Assembly (NCBI GenBank): GCA_028023455.1
Contig: JAQFVV010000020.1
Location: forward strand, 11,070,385-11,134,384
DNA: 64,000 nucleotides
Source of the DNA: Epiperipatus broadwayi
Lineage: Eukaryota > Onychophora > Udeonychophora > Euonychophora > Peripatidae
Direction: 5' to 3'
Shown: positions 11,523 to 22,658 of the stretch, piece by piece
Layout of the letters: the number at the start of each line of letters is the position of its first letter
Position numbering within the stretch: position 1 is the first letter of the stretch
Translations under genes and position numbers: made by a program
Notes under the pieces: model-generated
The model's database searches: none
What the model was told of the DNA's origin: nothing
Seen by the model: the letters and a program-made list of their open reading frames with translations, nothing else

Positions 11523-11690
11523 GAGTTGATAATCTGGATCAACTGATGAGTGCTGGTTCAGCACGAAATACGGATATTGGTGATTATTTATCTTTTCTAC
11601 ATGTGTGTGGTCATGTGTACCCATAGTATAATGTAGTGTGGATAGTTGAAAGGTGCTTGAAAGTCTGAGTTCAAATCCCCTATATTTACT
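11523..11690 (+). repeat. Family A ribozyme repeat, single copy
   Basis: A hammerhead motif (11,528-11,588) is followed by a GT-rich stretch and then by a Pol III B-box-like GAGTTCAAATCCCC at about 11,668-11,681. The same order of hammerhead, GT/CA-rich spacer and B-box-like motif occurs on the minus strand at 28,237-28,405 and in the longer copies at 36.1-36.9, 52.3 and 61.0 kb. No coding potential. This copy shares its B-box-side end (CCCCTATATTT) with the 28-kb copy, suggesting a subfamily. Confidence 0.7.
11528..11588 (+). ncRNA. Type I hammerhead ribozyme, apparently intact (family A)
   Basis: All core positions are present: CUGAUGA at 11,543-11,549, stem II GUGCU/AGCAC with loop GGUUC (11,550-11,564), and GAAA at 11,565-11,568. 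Stem III is only two pairs (A-U, U-A) around ACGG. The cleavage triplet is AUA, with predicted scission after 11,576. Stem I pairs AUCAA (11,538-11,542) with UUGGU (11,577-11,581). After a three-base UGG bulge, GAUAAUC (11,528-11,534) pairs with GAUUAUU (11,582-11,588). Such short stem III hammerheads in Penelope-like elements, newt satellite 2 and retrozymes act better as dimers. Folding was done by hand. Confidence 0.82.
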
Positions 11691-12329
11691 CTATGCTCTC
11701 TGATAACATCCCAATAGAAAGAATCAACATTGCACTTTAAAAATATTTTTGAGATAATCCTTATAATATAGGTAGGATCTATCTCCCCATGCTGAAATTC
11801 AATATAAAACACCTTTTTAGAACGTCTTGTACAGTGCATTGGTTTTACATATCCACTATAATGAAAGTAAATTAATATATATATATATGTAAGTGACCCA
11901 TCAGCAATCAACAGAAGAGGGATCTGCTTTTCCCTATCTCGAAAATGGGTCACGTAACATCTGCATATAAATTTGCATTAATATTATAGTTATTAATCAA
12001 ATACAAGTCGCCATGAATATGGGACCATAAACTGTCCCGAAAGTGCTTGGCGGTAAATTTTAATAATTTCACAGACAATTAATAGCTTCATTATCTGTGC
12101 GCAGAGCACATATATATATATTAATTTACTTTAAATGTTAATGAAGTAAAATCTTAACTACAATGAAAGAATGATTTTACAACAATAGATGAAGCACAAT
12201 GATAAGATGCTCAAGTCACAGTTGCATATGATAAATTAAATAAAATAGAAGCTCTATATTCAGTTTAATTATAGCAACACATTGAAGTCAGTGTTGCAAA
12301 ATATACAAGTTCATCCTTCTACTTATAAA
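11691..12329. other. No recognisable feature
   Basis: AT-rich sequence. The 118-codon minus-strand frame overlapping 11,597-11,953 runs through the ribozyme repeat and is not a gene. Confidence 0.5.
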
Positions 12330-12770
12330 ACCCCATATAAAAATTGGTTTACATTCTCACAGTGATAACCATCAATGCTAAAAGTTCCTGAGGATTTTTC
12401 TTCTGTCATTGACTGATTAAAAACTTGAGTTTTTTGAACATTTATTCTTAAATCAAAATCTTATATTTTATTCAAATCGTAAGTACATTCTGTAAATCAT
12501 CTTTTCAACTAGAAAAAATATTAGCATATTATAAATCCAGAATCCCAAAAAAGATGAGAACTCTTGTTTTTGCTTTTAATCAATTCAAATTAAAAAATTC
12601 CACTGTCAAACCTGTAACATATCTTGAACCCTGCTTCAATAAGCTGTTGCTAAAGAATTCAAAGATTAGTCATAAAAATGAAAAGCAATGCTGGAGCAAA
12701 TCACATCCTTGTTTAACATTTATTTTCATTTCAAATAAGAGTTGCATAGAAAAAAAATTAAATTCCATCC
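12330..12770 (-). pseudogene. LINE reverse-transcriptase fossil (CR1/Jockey-like)
   Basis: With frames joined, the minus strand gives NVKQGCDLLQHCFSF (about 12,745-12,700), matching the VKQGC.LSP.LF.. block. LIEFFSNSLLKQGSRYVTG follows, then SKDDLQNVLTIWIKYKILI and KKLKFLIS (about 12,510-12,420, matching DLQ.AL..L..Y...W.L..N..KTKV). Last come ALMVITVRM and NFYMGFYK (about 12,390-12,340, matching F.IDG..I..V..F.YLG). The catalytic ADD box between them is badly eroded. The order and spacing fit RT blocks 4-7 of a non-LTR element. Subfamily assignment is inference. Confidence 0.55.
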
Positions 12771-13160
12771 AGCTTTACATTTTTCTTTCTGATATTTAAA
12801 AAATAAGGATAAAAAAACATATGAAATAGCCTTGTAACCATTAGTAAATCCAAATAAATATTTTACTTGTTATTAAAAAAAAAAAAAAAGCATACCTCCA
12901 GAAAATTAATAAGCAATTGGAGATATCTTGGATTTGTAGTGATTATATAAGAAAGCTATTTACCTATCATTTATCTTATTAAAAGGGATTTACACCCAGA
13001 CATTCGAGCTCCCTTACACATTCACTCTATCTAATATAACCGATATACAATCACCTTTAATTACATCTAGTTTAAGTATATATACTATACTTGCATTTAT
13101 ATACTACTATATATATAAATAACTACAACCATTAAATGTCTGTATTTTTAAATTATATAA

Positions 13161-13433
13161 TAATAATTCAAACAAATATATTTAACACAGTATTCAAAAT
13201 TAAATAATATATTCTTTACCAGAAGTACTTTCAATTGTTTCACTGACAATCTTTATCAACTGTTAATACAAACGTACAAAAAATAAAAAATAAAAACTTG
13301 CAAGTTTTTATTTTTTGTACGTTTGTATTAACAGTTGATAAAGATTGTCAGTGAAACAATTGAAAGTACTTCTGGTAAAGAATATATTATTTAATTTTGA
13401 ATACTGTGTTAAATATATTTGTTTGAATTATTA
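13161..13433. repeat. Near-perfect 273-bp palindrome (hairpin)
   Basis: The left arm 13,161-13,277 and right arm 13,317-13,433 are exact reverse complements over 117 bases by eye. The centre is A/T-rich with a smaller palindrome, AAAAACTTGCAAGTTTTT. The arms contain no ORF. Outside the arms the similarity stops at once. It could be a fold-back MITE or a recent inverted duplication; a transcript would form a hairpin of about 125 bp. Confidence 0.9.
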
Positions 13434-14235
13434 CTATATATATGTATATATTTAAAGTACTATGATGTGGGATGGTTTTGAGCATAAAAAAGTCAAATCT
13501 AAATCATGACTTTTAAGAAACTTCTAATCTATCCTTGTTCAGTGTGTGTGTGTCAAAATATCTATTAGTAATTTTCTTGTATATGTATCTAAAGAAATAT
13601 AAATAAGCTTTTTTGACTAATTAATTTAAATTATACAATTACTCTCCCCCAATTCTGGATGAATCTTGGAAATTTTTCTTCTGATCAAAAGTAAGATAAT
13701 TGAATTGGTGTTCCTAGCAATGATTCACAGTCAGAATGGCTAGTCATCTAAGATTTTTTTATGAAACTGGCATTAAGTTTTATTGCTAAGGATTTCAATA
13801 ATATATAGTTTGGTTAAATAAAATAACTGTGCTGATTGTAAAAAAAAAACAAACAAAAAACTGCATAATATGGTGTAGATTTAACCACAAAAAAACGACA
13901 GAGCATACATTATAAGCATTAAGCCCATAGTTTCCCTTTACCATCATAACTGTGTATTTGAGGGATTAGAGCATTGTAATGCCTTTTCACCACAAGTAAT
14001 ATAACACATTTTCATTAAAGATATATATATATTTGCCAATCTTTTTGAAGTTTGATTGAAGGCATCTGATAAAGTCAAGATTTGTTTCTATATTATATCG
14101 CAAATTTTCATTCTTCTGTTATAATAGCTATTATATGTGTATTTAAATAGTATATAAAATAAATAATTTCATTTGTCTACATTACAGGCAGATTTTTTTT
14201 TTTTAAATTCTCTATATAAGCAGAATACCTATACT
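13434..14235. other. No recognisable feature
   Basis: AT-rich with a short (GT)n run near 13,543-13,553 and (AT)n near 14,022-14,031. No coding or repeat signal recognised. Confidence 0.5.
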
Positions 14236-14715
14236 ATGTTGAACTCTCTGTAAGAACATATAATTTGTTTTGGCTTGGGGGCCACAAAAATTGGTGGAAG
14301 GCCATATCGGGAGCCACTTTGTGAAAGCAAAGGTTAGCAAAGGGCCGCACCTTTTTTTCATGACCCAATAAACACACTTCTTTATTTCCTGTATTACCAA
14401 AGAAATATTTGTTTGTCCATTCTTCATTAAACACATGATGTTCATTACCGATTTTACATTTTTTCACAGTTTTACTAAAGTTGAAAATATATATATTTAC
14501 TAATGGAAAGACAAAATTGAAATTAACCACATCAAGTGGAAAAGCACTGCACATCATATCTACACAGCGCGTATGTATTGACGTGGCCATCCTAGTGGAA
14601 ACTACAAAATGAATCTTCGGTCGCGCACGGGAAGGAAATCTCAGTTCAAGGCAGATTTTTCTGATTGTCTTGGTGGGCCACATTTGGCCCTCGAGCCACT
14701 ATTTGCCCACCCCTG
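14236..14715 (-). mobile_element. Non-autonomous hAT element carrying a GTF2IRD2-like N-terminus
   Basis: The element reads on the minus strand and starts at 14,715 with the hAT-type terminus CAGGGGTGGGCAAATAG. A frame (14,683-14,234, 149 codons) includes MATSIHTRCVDMMCSAFPLD, then KIGNEHHVFNEEWTNKYFFG and KEVCLLGHEKK. This resembles the N-terminal zinc-finger region of GTF2IRD2/Charlie8-type hAT transposases (VF...W...YFF......CL.C). The second cysteine of CLLC is replaced by G here. The catalytic domain is absent: the far end (about 14,260-14,340) shares the GTTTTGGCTTG and GGGCCGCACC segments with the copy at 63.5 kb. That left end lacks the CAGGGG tip, so this copy is slightly truncated. 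Confidence 0.75.
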
Positions 14716-14991
14716 ACATACATGATATAATAATGATTATAATATGAAATATCCTCATTATGAAAGTGAGAGTTCAGATTTCATCATATGTAATATTAAT
14801 CATAATAAGTTTACAAACTAATACAAGAATATTTCTTAACGTAATTATAATTACTAAATGACTATCTTGGGAAACCAAAATCAAGTCAATTTAAAATGAA
14901 AGTTTAAAATATTCAACTCGAATACTTATTCAGAAATATTTTTTATCCATACAAAATTTCAAACATGATCTTTAATCTGTTACAATATATA

Positions 14992-15575
14992 TAATATTAA
15001 ATACGCTTAATGTATATAGTGAATTCACAGTAGGTTTTCGAACCCCTCCTAACACCAATAAAATTTTGAACAATTCTAAGGACAAAATTGACCTACAATC
15101 AACACCATATGTGGTGTACAAGTTGGCGTGACCTCAGGCAAACTTCGGTGCAGTATACTATGGTGAGACTCGGACCACGATAAACAATAGAGTGGCTCAG
15201 CACAAATACTTATACAAAAGAGTATTAAGAAGAAATGAAGGCAGCTCAGTATTTGTGGACCACCAAAAAGAGGCTAATCACGAATTTGAACCTGCAAATG
15301 CTAGAATAATTGCAACTGAAAGAAATGACATCAAAAGGAAGGTTAAAGAAGCATGGTATATATCAAGAGATTTGAAAGCAATAAACAGGAGAGATACATG
15401 CTTTTCCATTTCAAAGAGATGGACAATATAAATAAGCTTGCATGGATTTGCATAAATTACTACGTTAGAAGGCTATGAATATGAGTTGTGAGCTCTGAAA
15501 GCGCTTAGCCTTAAGAAATATTAATATAATCGTTGAATTTAATTTCACTATATACGTTAAGCGTATTTAATATTA
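14992..15575 (+). pseudogene. Penelope-like GIY-YIG fragment between 31-bp inverted repeats
   Basis: The frame at 15,192-15,431 reads MAQHKYLYKRVLRRNEG, then VFVDHQKEANHEFEPANARI and RNDIKRKVKEAWYISRDLKA. Upstream, in other frames (15,085-15,190), are VVYKL-like, Y.GET-like and TINNRVAQH pieces. Together these are the C-terminal GIY-YIG domain of a Penelope-like element, close to the fragment at 390-912. The fragment lies between inverted repeats: 14,992-15,022 (TAATATTAAATACGCTTAAT then GTATATAGTGA) and 15,543-15,575, differing at one position. No reverse transcriptase part is present. Terminal inverted copies are known in PLEs, but a chance or DNA-transposon origin of the repeats is possible. 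Confidence 0.7.
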
Positions 15576-18090
15576 CATAGTTATTAATAGTGAAGAAAAA
15601 ATCGGAAATTACAATATATAATACAAAATCATACAATACTAGCCAAAACAACAAAATTTTACTAAAATGCTTCACAGCTATGATTTCATTTAATAACAAA
15701 TAGATCTTTTCAAATGAAATTCAACAAAACAAAATAGTCATCCCATTATTCACCTCAAGATTGACGGCCTCAGAGTCAAGAAAAATTATCACCAGCTTCT
15801 TTTATTTATTTCACTTCTTTCATAAAAAAAAAAACCTCTGCATTGTCAAATAATATTTTATGACCTATATGTAGTTCATAAATATACAAAGCTTTTTTAT
15901 ATCTATTTTTAACTCTGCTCTTAAGAAGTGTTAATCCTTTCATTAAGACTTAATTTACTTTGGCTTATATAAATTTTATGACAACTGCGAGAAATCTTAT
16001 AAACTACACCAGGAAGAGATTTGCTAACAGTTGACTGTTTTGAACTATTTAATGAGCTTAAATCAAGGCTTTTCTTCCAGGTCATTTTCATACCACCCAA
16101 TAATATTTTTATAAATCAATTGGTTTGTGATAGGAAGAATATTTTGTTTTGCATATATAGGTTCTATGTATCTTGCTAAATCTTACTTGAAAAGTTCTAT
16201 TTGTTAATAGATGAAACCATGATTGTGGAAGAATTCTAATAAAATTTTCTTGTTTTGACTAGGATTGTAATGTTAAATGATTTTCTAATTTATTTATAAT
16301 TACTAATATAGTGGAAGGCAGCAGTTAATATATATATATATATTTAAGAGTTTTTTAATATTAAGGATGGATGGGAAGTAAATAGATTTGTGGGTAATGT
16401 TTAATATATATATATATGGTGATGTTTTTGAAATTCTTTACACTTGAGAAGTCTGTTTGTAGCAGTGAAACCTTTGGTTATGTTTTAATTTAGTTTTTTC
16501 TTGGCTAGTCTGGTTGAGTTTTGGATTTGGGGTAATTTTAATGAAATATTACTCTGTACAAAAAAAAAAAAAACTTTATTAAATACCTGTATTTTAATAA
16601 GTCTAATTGCAGTGAGCTGCTCCCCCATATTGATCCAATAACTCTTAATTTATCATCAATATTAAACTTAATCTTAAAAAAATTTACATTGAATTGCTAT
16701 GTGGAAAGATAGGAATTAAAAAGCAAAGGCTGTTAATCAGTAAAAGTATATTATTATTTTTATTGATTTTTTTTTTTTTTTAAGAAATAAATTTATTTTG
16801 TAAGTTTACTTAAACTATGATGCATAATGCTACTTGAAATTAAGGATGGCTAGATTCCGTGGGAACCCACGTTGTCAATTATTGTGCAGCTAAACAGATT
16901 TATTTATGGCATTCTGGCTATTAGATAATTAAAGACAAGGTTTGTCAAATACACCATGTCACTATTTGCATTGTGGGGTGTTCTTGCAGACATGAATCTG
17001 CAAATGTAAAGGACCCACTGTTATCCACAATTATGTCAAACATAGTGATGCATTTAGGCCACCATTCATGGTCACCCTGCTTACTACAGCAAGACATTGC
17101 TTCAGCATCCACCTCTATAGTTTGAACAGGATTTTTGTAGCAATATTTGGTATATGGTCTAGAGTCATCTGCTCCCAGATATCAGAGAACAGTTTAGCTG
17201 GGGCCAGTAGGTGATCTCTAGTTCTTAAATTACACATGAGTTCCTTGAACACCTACCATAGACTTTTTTTTGTTGGATTAGTATATGAAGTGATACCTGG
17301 TGAACCATTTGGTGAACAGTACTATGATGGCCATCCAGATTGTGGTGAAAGTGTCATTCCTCATTGCTTTACACATATCCAGTATTGAAGCACATCCTGA
17401 CCGAACACTAGAATGCAGTCTTATTTCAAGATCCATGAATTTCTTTCAGAGAGAGAATATATGGTCCATTGTCTCTTCAACTTGCCATAAAAATGTGCAT
17501 ATATACACTTCAAAGTTTTACATTGTTATTGGTAAAAATAAAAATTCATATGGTATACAGTAAATATTTATATGGCAAATCTTACTTGCCTCATAAAACT
17601 GTTAGTTGCATTCACAGTACTGAATATTGAAAAAGCATTAAATTTGTGAGTGAAAGATATGAACAGAAAAAATATTCCAGAAAACAGCAATGTTTTGCTT
17701 ATATCTATGAGTAGACATTCTAGCAGAAAAATAGATATTGGTGAACTGCAATGTTAAAAAAATAATATATCATCAAAAAGCATTGAGATTTATATAAAGA
17801 TTTTAGCAAAACATACACTGAAAAGAGTGACATCAAATCATTTACTTAATAAATTGCAGAAAATACAATGCAAATGTTATATTTTTAAATTCATCATCGA
17901 TTTTCATCTATAAAAAAGGATAAGTTTAATTTTTTTCTTGACAGTAATAATGTGAACACATTCATAGGATAAATCAATATTTAATTAAAGTAAATGCATA
18001 TGTACTGCACATACAAATCTGTCTTTTTCAATTTATTACTCCATCAACTGTATCTGCGGCTATGCTCTTGTTAGTAGAATAATATTATAA
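15576..18090. other. AT-rich interval, possible Tc1-like remnant at 17.0-17.3 kb
   Basis: Mostly A/T runs and short (TA)n tracts (16,327-16,341; 16,405-16,417). On the minus strand around 17,250-17,050 the pieces KELMCNLRTRDHLLAPAKL, IWEQMTLDHIPNIATKIL and LKQCLAVVSR occur in one frame. They loosely resemble the region after the DDE triad of Tc1-like transposases (L...IW..I....I..L..SM..R...V). I see no catalytic residues, so this is only a hint. Confidence 0.35.
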
Positions 18091-18358
18091 ATGTTATATA
18101 TAGAGCTCGCAAAATAAGCTCTTAACAAGTTTTAAGAATATCTTCAACCCCAGACCGATTTTTGCTTCTGGAGTCGCCAGTGAGGTGCCAGGTTATAAGC
18201 ATTAGATTAAAAATATTAGGACAAGCCCAGCACTTTATCTAATGTATAACTATTGAGTAGAAAATCTGAACGATACCAGAAGCAGAAACCGGTCTGAGGT
18301 TGAGGATATTCTCAAAGCTTGTTAAGAGCTTATTTTGCGAGCTCTATATATATAACAT
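18091..18358. mobile_element. Inverted-repeat element (MITE-like)
   Basis: Terminal inverted repeats of about 70 bp. The left begins ATGTTATATATAGAGCTCGC, then AAAATAAGCTCTTAACAAG, AGAATATC, TCAACC, CAGACCG and TGCTTCTGG. The right arm at about 18,279-18,358 is its reverse complement, with a few substitutions and indels. The middle (about 18,180-18,278) is unique and non-coding. No clear target-site duplication because the flanks are TA-rich. Confidence 0.75.
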
Positions 18359-18479
18359 TTGTAAATATAAGCTGTATTAATTAAGTCATGTGACATCTGA
18401 CTTGATTTTTTTTATCATTTTAGTAGAATAATAATAAAATAAAAGTATAAAACAATATAATATATTTAATAATTAAAAT

Positions 18480-19430
18480 ATATTTCAAATTTATAGGGAA
18501 AATATATTTTAAATTTTTTAATATTTTATTCTCTAAATTCCATTTTCAATGTATTGAATATCAAATAAAAATTTCCTTCTTTAATTCTCTCCATTTCTCT
18601 AGCTGTTTCATTGAACTAGTCAAAGTTTGATAATTAAAATATATTTACATATTCCATTTTCAATATTGAAAATCAAATAAAATTTTCCCTTGCTAATTAA
18701 TTCCATTTCTCTAGCTGTATTCTCATGTATTTTCTCTTGCTAATTCTCTCATTATTCTAGCTGCACCCTAGCATTAATAAAAAGTTTGATAATTGAAACA
18801 TATTTGCAAAATATTTACATGAAATAACTATCAACAAAAATATTACAAAAAATATAACTTTTATAAATTATTTTATATTTCTCAAGTGATAATTTTTAAA
18901 ATGACTATGAAATTTTAACATCGTGAAATATGCAAATGACAAATTAAATATATGGACCAAATGAAATTTAATTAATTTAAAATATATTTACACAATAAAA
19001 TTTTACTTCAGATAATCAAAAATTATAACCTTTGATAATTAAATATATATATAAGGAGAATATATTCAGAGCATATCTTAATTCCATTTCTCTAGCCGTA
19101 CCCTTTCGTATTTTTCCTTTGTTAATTTTTTTCTATTTCTCTAGTTGTATTCTCATGTTAGCAGAAATGTTGATAACTGAAATATATTTACGTAATAATA
19201 ATCACATGAAATAATTATCAACAGCACTATCACAAAAAACATAACTTTTATTAAGTACAACAAACAACTTTAAATAAATTAATTATTTTATATTTCTCGT
19301 GGGATAATTTTTAAATTAAATATATACTAATGAAATTTAATTAATTTAAAATAAATTTACACAATAAAATTTTATCTCAGATTACCAAAAACTATAAATC
19401 TCTCCACTTCTCTAGTAGGAATTTCAATAT
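18480..19430 (+). repeat. Diverged tandem repeat, unit about 370-420 bp
   Basis: Segments recur in the same order, for example ACATGAAATAACTATCAACA (18,818) and ACATGAAATAATTATCAACA (19,203). TTTTATATTTCTC with ATAATTTTTAAA recurs at 18,868 and 19,288, and CACAATAAAATTTTA at 18,990 and 19,360. The shorter motif CCATTTCTCTAG followed by CTGT or similar appears at least three times (18,590, 18,703, 19,083). Copies have drifted and carry indels. Non-coding and very AT-rich. Confidence 0.6.
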
Positions 19431-20885
19431 GTAGGCCACAACATTTTTCAACTTCTGTAATCTTTTAATCAGTGCTGCCCTCTTTTTGCATTTTTTGATA
19501 TCATTAGATGATGTTTGCTATTCTGGTGCATTTTTATATTGCAAAATTACCAACATTTTTTTAAAAAATTAAATGCCATAAAGCAAAAATTCAGTTTAAA
19601 AAAGTTCTTCACAAGAAAAGAAAATTGTGTGAGATTAAACAAAAATGATGCAATATTTGTTAAGTTATAACGTAGCAAACAAACAAACTTTCATATTTAT
19701 GTATAGTAATAATATATAGATTGCCTTTTTCATAAGTACATTATTCTGTTTTTTATTAATCATTTTTGTTGTGTTAATATCTACATTTTTTAAATTAAAT
19801 TATATAAAAATAGATGTGAAAAATGCCTATATTAAATGTAAATACTTTTTTTTCAATTTTACACGATGCTTTTTCTGTTATTTTTAAATAGTGTGGATAA
19901 GATAGTCAGACAGAAAATGTAAACCAAAATCTCAGTGCCCATAAAAGTATGACAGCTCCCATCCATATTGGTGAAGATTATGCATTACAATTGTTTGTTT
20001 GTGTAATCAACACATTGATACTCATGTAACCAGTCTAGATTACTCCTAGATTATTATTTTAAAATGTAAAAATTAAAACAAACACATAAGTCTAAAAACA
20101 AATATTTAATTTTAATTTCAGATTTGCTAAATAATGATCGAATAACCCAAGATTGGTTAAAGAAAGGAGGAAAAACTTCTAATGGGAAAGTATAAGTTTC
20201 ATATAAAAAAAATTGAAGAAAAAGAAAAACAATATATATATTTGATCAGTGAATAATCCTAGCATTGATGGTCCTAATTGTGATCAACAAATAAAGCCAT
20301 ATATCATTTCTATCAATGCTAATTTGTCATTGTTTTCTACCAATACTAAAAAAAATTTAATAGTTTCCACTATTAAAGATTCATTGTCAGATATAGTATT
20401 ACATGAGATCAAATAAAAAGTTTAATTTAAAATAAAAAAAATAATATGATTTCCAATTGTATTAAAGTTTTGAAATTTTGTAAATAATGATAGAAATGAA
20501 GAAGTGCAATTATACCTACTTTATTATCAAGTAGAAGAAATACAGATTAAATTGTTCATGAGATTAAAAACACATTGCTCTTTTTAATATTTAACATACC
20601 AATGTGAATAGATTTTCATTTTATGAAGGGTTTCATGACAATGTTACACATCTGCCTACCATGCTTGTGGCTTAAAATTTAGCTATCCAATTATTATTTT
20701 ATAAATGGGTATACAGCTATATTTAGCTAAAAAGTAAAAAACAAAAAAGTAAACTTTAATAGTTAGCTATCTTGTTATATTAAACTTCTTTTCACTGGAA
20801 GAGGAATTTCACTAATCCAGCTATATCATTCAGATTTTGATAATCTGTAACTACCTGAAATGACTGTCCAAACAGGCTATTTCTG
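19431..20885. other. No recognisable feature
   Basis: AT-rich DNA without supported genes or repeats. Confidence 0.5.
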
Positions 20886-20900
20886 TATAATTTTTAGGTT

Positions 20901-20980
20901 TTTTTTCATGTGTCATAGAATCGGCCGGGAAGTGAACCCGCTAACCCAGGATGACTGCCTCTTGACCACCAATGCTTGAC
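20901..20980 (-). mobile_element. tRNA-derived SINE, internally deleted
   Basis: The minus strand carries the tRNA-like head (GCATTGGTGGTCAAGAGG), a shortened anticodon region, GGGTTAGCGGGTTCACTTCC (T arm and B box) and a short A-rich tail. Flanks TATAATTTTTAGGTT (20,886-20,900) and TATATTTTCTAGGTT (20,981-20,995) match at 13 of 15 positions and are the likely target-site duplication. The anticodon arm is largely missing. Confidence 0.8.
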
Positions 20981-20995
20981 TATATTTTCTAGGTT

Positions 20996-22542
20996 CCTGG
21001 CAGTTTTGTGGAAAAATTGCCTATACACACACTCTTTCCCAGCTGAATCTTCTGTTTCAGATTTAGTTCTAAACTAACTCATTACAGATTATACTGCTTC
21101 AAGAAAAGATGACAACTTAGGGCTGCCAGCCTACTAAGTCTGTCCCCTTCACTCCTGTCTTAATTCTCAATGGCATGAACCAAAAAAAAAAAAAATGGAA
21201 AGAGATTTGGAGTCATAATTGTTGGGAATATAGTTAAAAAATGGAAATATGGTTACAGACACAGTCTCACTGCTACAATTATTATATGGAGATGCCAACT
21301 GGAATCTACAATAACTTAAAACAGCTGAAGAGAATACAGAAAAAGACAAAAAATATTATATGGAAACCGTACTTAACCTTTAATGACCCACCATCCTATC
21401 CTACAAGGCATCAGGATGCATTTGGTCGAGCAATGTTTACTCACTATTTACAGTTAACCCTCATATCTGAGTCATTCCATCATCCACCACATACACAGCC
21501 CATTGGTTGCCTGATAACAGCATTAAAAAGTTGATAATACATTTTTCAAGTGTTTTCTTTTTTTTTTTTTCATTCTAGAACATATTGTATGTTACCATGT
21601 TAAAGTATAGGATGAGATTGATGTTATATTTTCTGGGATCACTTGAAGATTTCTCAGTTACAGGCTGAAATATTGCATGTCTTATATGTGATTTGATCAC
21701 ACAATATTGTTATACATATATTAATATTACAATCAAGCTTGTTATCAATTTGGACAAAAATCTCACGAAAATGAAATTGTAAGTAGATTTGTAAAAAGCC
21801 TTCATTTAATATGTATTCATAAAATATTGCTTATATAAAAATTTCTTCAGACATTAGATAAGTGGAATCTGATTTAATGAGATGAGAATGGTAATCACGA
21901 AGAAAACATTAAAAATAATAACTGCGATGTCTGTGTGGCTAAACTTAATTAGCGAAATATTTGAAATAATCATTAGAAACTTTACACACACACCCCTTAA
22001 ATTTATGATAAATAAAATGATATAATCAATGATAGTAAAAGAGAAGGAGAAAGATAAGTACAAATGAAAGAAAAAAGCAATTGCAGTAATCAACTGAAAA
22101 ATATGCAAAGTCTGAGATGATGTATATTTTTAAAAGGCTTCTATTTTAAGCTTTAACAGGATAGAAATATCAAGATAACTAAAATTTCTTGGCATTCTGC
22201 CTAAATAACAGATGCCCAACTCTTCTTCTTCCTATATCTTCTGCTTAGAAACTTTCTGGTTTACTTCAAAAGCAACTTTCAAAAGGATTTCATTTATAAA
22301 AATATCTAATCATAAAATCTTTATAAACATTTATGTTTAACAAATGTAAAATTAAAAAAAAAATCATTTAAAAATAGTTTAGATGCTTAAATGTAAGTGC
22401 GTGTATATATATATGTATGTCTAGTATGTATTAAATATTTACGATCCTTTTAAAAGCTATGATTTCAAAGGGTATATATAAAATACACGACTGTTAATAA
22501 AAACATCCATTAAAAATAAGATATTTTTTAAATTATTCGGCT
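20996..22542. other. AT-rich interval with a doubtful LINE fragment
   Basis: At 21,270-21,410 the plus strand reads YNYYMEMPTGIYNNLKQLKR followed by IQKKTKNIIWKP. This faintly resembles the region YCNSLLYGLP...L.KLQ.VQN.AAR... of CR1-like LINEs. It is too short and diverged to call. The remainder shows nothing recognisable. Confidence 0.3.
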
Positions 22543-22658
22543 TTATTACAGCCTAGCATGCTTTCAATATTAACATGTATATCATACTCAAATCATATTA
22601 TTATAAGCCACGAATATAATATGCATTTTATATTGAAAGCATGCTAGGCAGTAATGAA
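22543..22658. repeat. Short inverted repeat, about 116 bp
   Basis: Arms of about 40 bp share the block TAGCATGCTTTCAATAT. The left arm lies at 22,543-22,585 and the right at 22,617-22,658. They enclose about 30 bp of AT-rich loop. It may be a very small MITE or the ends of one. Confidence 0.7.

Noticed and set aside
11597-11953. 118-codon minus-strand frame
   Set aside because: Antisense to the family A ribozyme repeat; incidental.
17040-17280. Tc1/mariner-like transposase C-terminus
   Set aside because: Only loose pattern similarity, no DDE residues or inverted repeats identified; kept as a hint, not as a feature.
21240-21440. CR1-like LINE fragment
   Set aside because: About 35 codons of weak resemblance without catalytic or EN motifs.
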